Positions 61,995-64,000 of a stretch of DNA of 64,000 bases are shown piece after piece. Position 1 is the first letter of the stretch, and each line of letters opens with the position of its first letter. This DNA comes from Hydractinia symbiolongicarpus. Lineage: Eukaryota > Cnidaria > Hydrozoa > Anthoathecata > Hydractiniidae. The notes beneath the pieces are model-generated. The model searched no databases, had not been told where the DNA came from, and saw only the letters and a program-made list of their open reading frames with translations. A program made the translations under genes and the position numbers. Location: contig NC_079876.1 in NCBI RefSeq assembly GCF_029227915.1, positions 39,601,828-39,665,827 on the forward strand. The letters are read 5' to 3'.

Positions 61995-64000
61995 GTACCC
62001 AGGGAGTAAACTCACTTCCCAAACGATTTTTTAAATTATTATTTCACCACTAAAGCCCATGAGACTTGTAGTTTTTAAAAATGTTTTCAATTTTGATGAG
62101 ACGCTATGCAAAAGAAGTTTAATCGCCGGCAAACGAAAACCCGCGATTTCCCGTAAATCCCGGTCTCGGCCCGTATAGTCAAAAGTATACAAGGAAAGTA
62201 CCCAGTGAGTAAACTCATTTCCCTAACGAATTTTTAAATTATTTTTTCACCACTAAAACGCATGAGACTTGTAGTTTTCAAAAATGTTTTCATTTTTGAT
62301 GAGACGCTGAATAAAAGAAGTTTAATCGCCGGCAAACGAAAACCTGCGATTTCCCGTAAATCCCTGACTCGGCCCGTATAGTCAAAAGTATACAAAGAAA
62401 GTACCCACGGTGTAAACTCATTTCCCGAACGATTTTTTAAATTATTTTTTCACAACCAAAACGCATGAGACTTGTATTTTCAAAAATGTTTTCATTTTTG
62501 ATGAGACGCTGAATAAAAGAAGTTTAATCGCCGGCAAACGAAAACCTGCGATTTCCCGTAAATCCCGGACTCGGCCCGGATAGTCAAAAGTATACAAAAG
62601 AAAGTACCAAGGAGTAAACTCATTTCCGAAACGATTTTTTAAATTATTATTTCACCACTAAAGCCCATGAGACTTGTAGTTTTTAAAAATGTTTTCATTT
62701 GTGATGAGACGCTGAATAAAAGACGTTTAATCGCCGGCAAACGAAAACCTGCGATTTCCTGTAAATCCCGGACTCGGCCCGGATAGTCAAAAGTATACAA
62801 AGAAAGTACCCAGGGAGTAAACTCATTTCACAAACGATTTTTTAAATTATTATTTCACCACTAAAACGCATGAGACTTGTAGTTTTTAAAAATGTTTTCA
62901 TTTTTGATGAGACGCTGAATAAAAGAAGTTTAATCGCCGGCAAACGAAAACCTGCGATTTCCCGTAAATCCCGGACTTGGCCGGTATAGTCAAAAGTATA
63001 CAAAGAAAGTACCCAGGGAGTAAACTCATTTCCCAAACGATTTTTTAAATTATTATTTCACCACTAAAGCCCATGAGACTTGTAGTTTTTAAAAATGTTT
63101 TCAATTTTGATGAGACGCTGAATAAAAGAAGTTTAATCGCCGGCAAACGAAAACCTGCGATTTCCCGTAAATCCCGGACTCGGCCCGGATAGTCAAAAGT
63201 ATACAAAAGAAAGTACCAAGGAGTAAACTCATTTCCGAAACGATTTTTTAAATTATTATTTCACCACTAAAGCCCATGAGACTTGTAGTTTTTAAAAATG
63301 TTTTCATTTGTGATGAGACGCTGAATAAAAGAAGTTTAATCGCCGGCAAACGAAAACCTGCAATTTCCTGTAAATCCCGGACTCGGCCCGGATAGTCAAA
63401 AGTATACAAAGAAAGTACCCAGGGAGTAAACTCATTTCACAAACGATTTTTTAAATTATTATTTCACCACTAAAACGCATGAGACTTGTAGTTTTCAAAA
63501 ATGTTTTCATTTTTGATGAGACGCTGAATAAAAGAAGTTTAATCGCCGGCAAACGAAAACCTGCGATTTCCCGTAAATCCCGGACTTGGCCGGTATAGTC
63601 AAAAGTATACAAAGAAAGTACCCAGGGAGTAAACTCATTTCCCAAACGATTTTTTAAATTATTATTTCACCACTAAAGCCCATGAGACTTGTAGTTTTTA
63701 AAAATGTTTTCAATTTTGATGAGACGCTGAACAAAAGAAGTTTAATCGCCGGCAAACGAAAACCCGTGATTTCCAGTAAATCCCGGTCTCGGCCCGATAG
63801 TCAAAAGTATACAAGGAAAGTACCCAGTGAGTAAACTCATTTCCCTAACGAATTTTTAAATTATTTTTTCACCACTAAAACGCATGAGACTTGTAGTTTT
63901 CAAAAATGTTTTCATTTTTGATGAGACGCTGAATAAAAGAAGTTTAATCGCCGGCAAACGAAAACCTGCGATTTCCCGTAAATCCGGACTCGGCACGTAT
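61995..64000. repeat. Block G6, terminal HOR, second copy with a 609-bp expansion (cut by window end)
   Basis: The offset to the first copy is 3245 bp at first. It falls to 3041 bp near 62,800, where one monomer was lost, and rises to 3650 bp after a 609-bp (3-monomer) duplication. The duplicated part is marked by GTACCAAGGAGT near 62,605 and 63,214. The sequence then follows 60,0xx-60,350, including CCCGTGATTT, CGGCCCGATAG and AATCCGGACTCGGCACG, up to the last base, so the array continues beyond the window. Confidence 0.84.

Larger units (their letters stand above)
1..64000. repeat. Satellite DNA array, ~203-bp monomer, ~315 copies
   Basis: The whole window is made of head-to-tail monomers that can be phased on the motif CCACTAAA, for example at 1, 204, 407, 611 and 814. 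Most are 203 bp, with rare 161-, 202- and 204-bp forms. All copies I followed run in the same direction, and no unique sequence longer than a fraction of a monomer was found. Each monomer has an AT-rich segment (T-tracts around AAATTA), a short dyad, and a CpG-rich segment containing GCCGGC, CCCGTAAATCC and CGGCCCGTATAG. The size is close to a nucleosome repeat length, as in many centromeric satellites. A centromeric or heterochromatic location in a eukaryotic chromosome is inferred, not shown. I do not recognise the family. Confidence 0.97.

Noticed and set aside
1-64000. CRISPR array
   Set aside because: The repeat is about 203 bp and directly abutting, with no short repeat alternating with unique spacers. 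No cas-like gene is present.
1-64000. Transposon, LTR or SINE-derived tandem repeat
   Set aside because: I found no terminal repeats, target-site duplications, poly-A tails, reverse-transcriptase or transposase coding, or convincing tRNA-like A and B boxes. GGTTTAATCGCC is only a poor match to a B box. An ancient origin from a mobile element cannot be excluded, but nothing shows it.
1-64000. rDNA spacer subrepeats or tRNA arrays
   Set aside because: No rRNA or tRNA sequence is recognisable anywhere in the window, and the repeat is uniform throughout with no genic flank.

Overview
The whole window is one uninterrupted tandem-repeat array: about 315 head-to-tail copies of a satellite monomer of about 203 bp (37% GC in a representative copy), all in the same orientation. 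I found no gene, RNA gene, transposon, CRISPR array or unique spacer. Open frames of 60 to 140 codons recur in nearly every monomer, but they are by-products of the repeat: 203 is not a multiple of 3, many of the frames begin at TTG, and the same bases are open on both strands. An array of this size, monomer length and nested organisation is typical of eukaryotic centromeric or heterochromatic satellite DNA. I cannot name the species. Variants that recur at CpG sites (CG to TG or CA) fit a genome with cytosine methylation, such as a plant or a vertebrate, but that is inference.

Two main monomer classes interleave. K monomers have AACGCATGAG and usually TTTTCAAAAATG near their start. P monomers have AGCCCATGAG and TTTTTAAAAATG, and are usually preceded by TTATTATTT rather than TTATTTTTT. 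Several further subtypes carry diagnostic changes. Subtype order shows higher-order repeats (HORs) and kilobase-scale duplications.

Layout: (A) 1-3452, a HOR whose unit varies between 4, 5, 4 and 3 monomers. (B) 3453-12370, two tandem copies of a 4459-bp, 22-monomer unit, each holding an 808-bp internal duplication. 12371-13330 is a further 4-monomer repeat of the end of B. (C) 13331-19820, two tandem copies of a 3245-bp, 16-monomer unit with a 1014-bp internal repeat. (D) 19821-24560, a more diverged stretch whose subtype order follows A, B and C in simpler form. (E) 24561-30244, two tandem copies of a 2842-bp, 14-monomer unit. (F) 30245-33058, a mosaic with a repeat at 1826-bp spacing. (G) 33059-64000, a more homogeneous half built of 3-, 5- and 7-monomer HORs that recur at long distances, with deletions and hybrid junctions.

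The interest lies in how the array evolves: nested duplications, crossover junctions that can be placed within a few bases, conversion-like patches, a short dyad in most monomers, and CpG-centred variation. No new protein-based or RNA-based system is supported.
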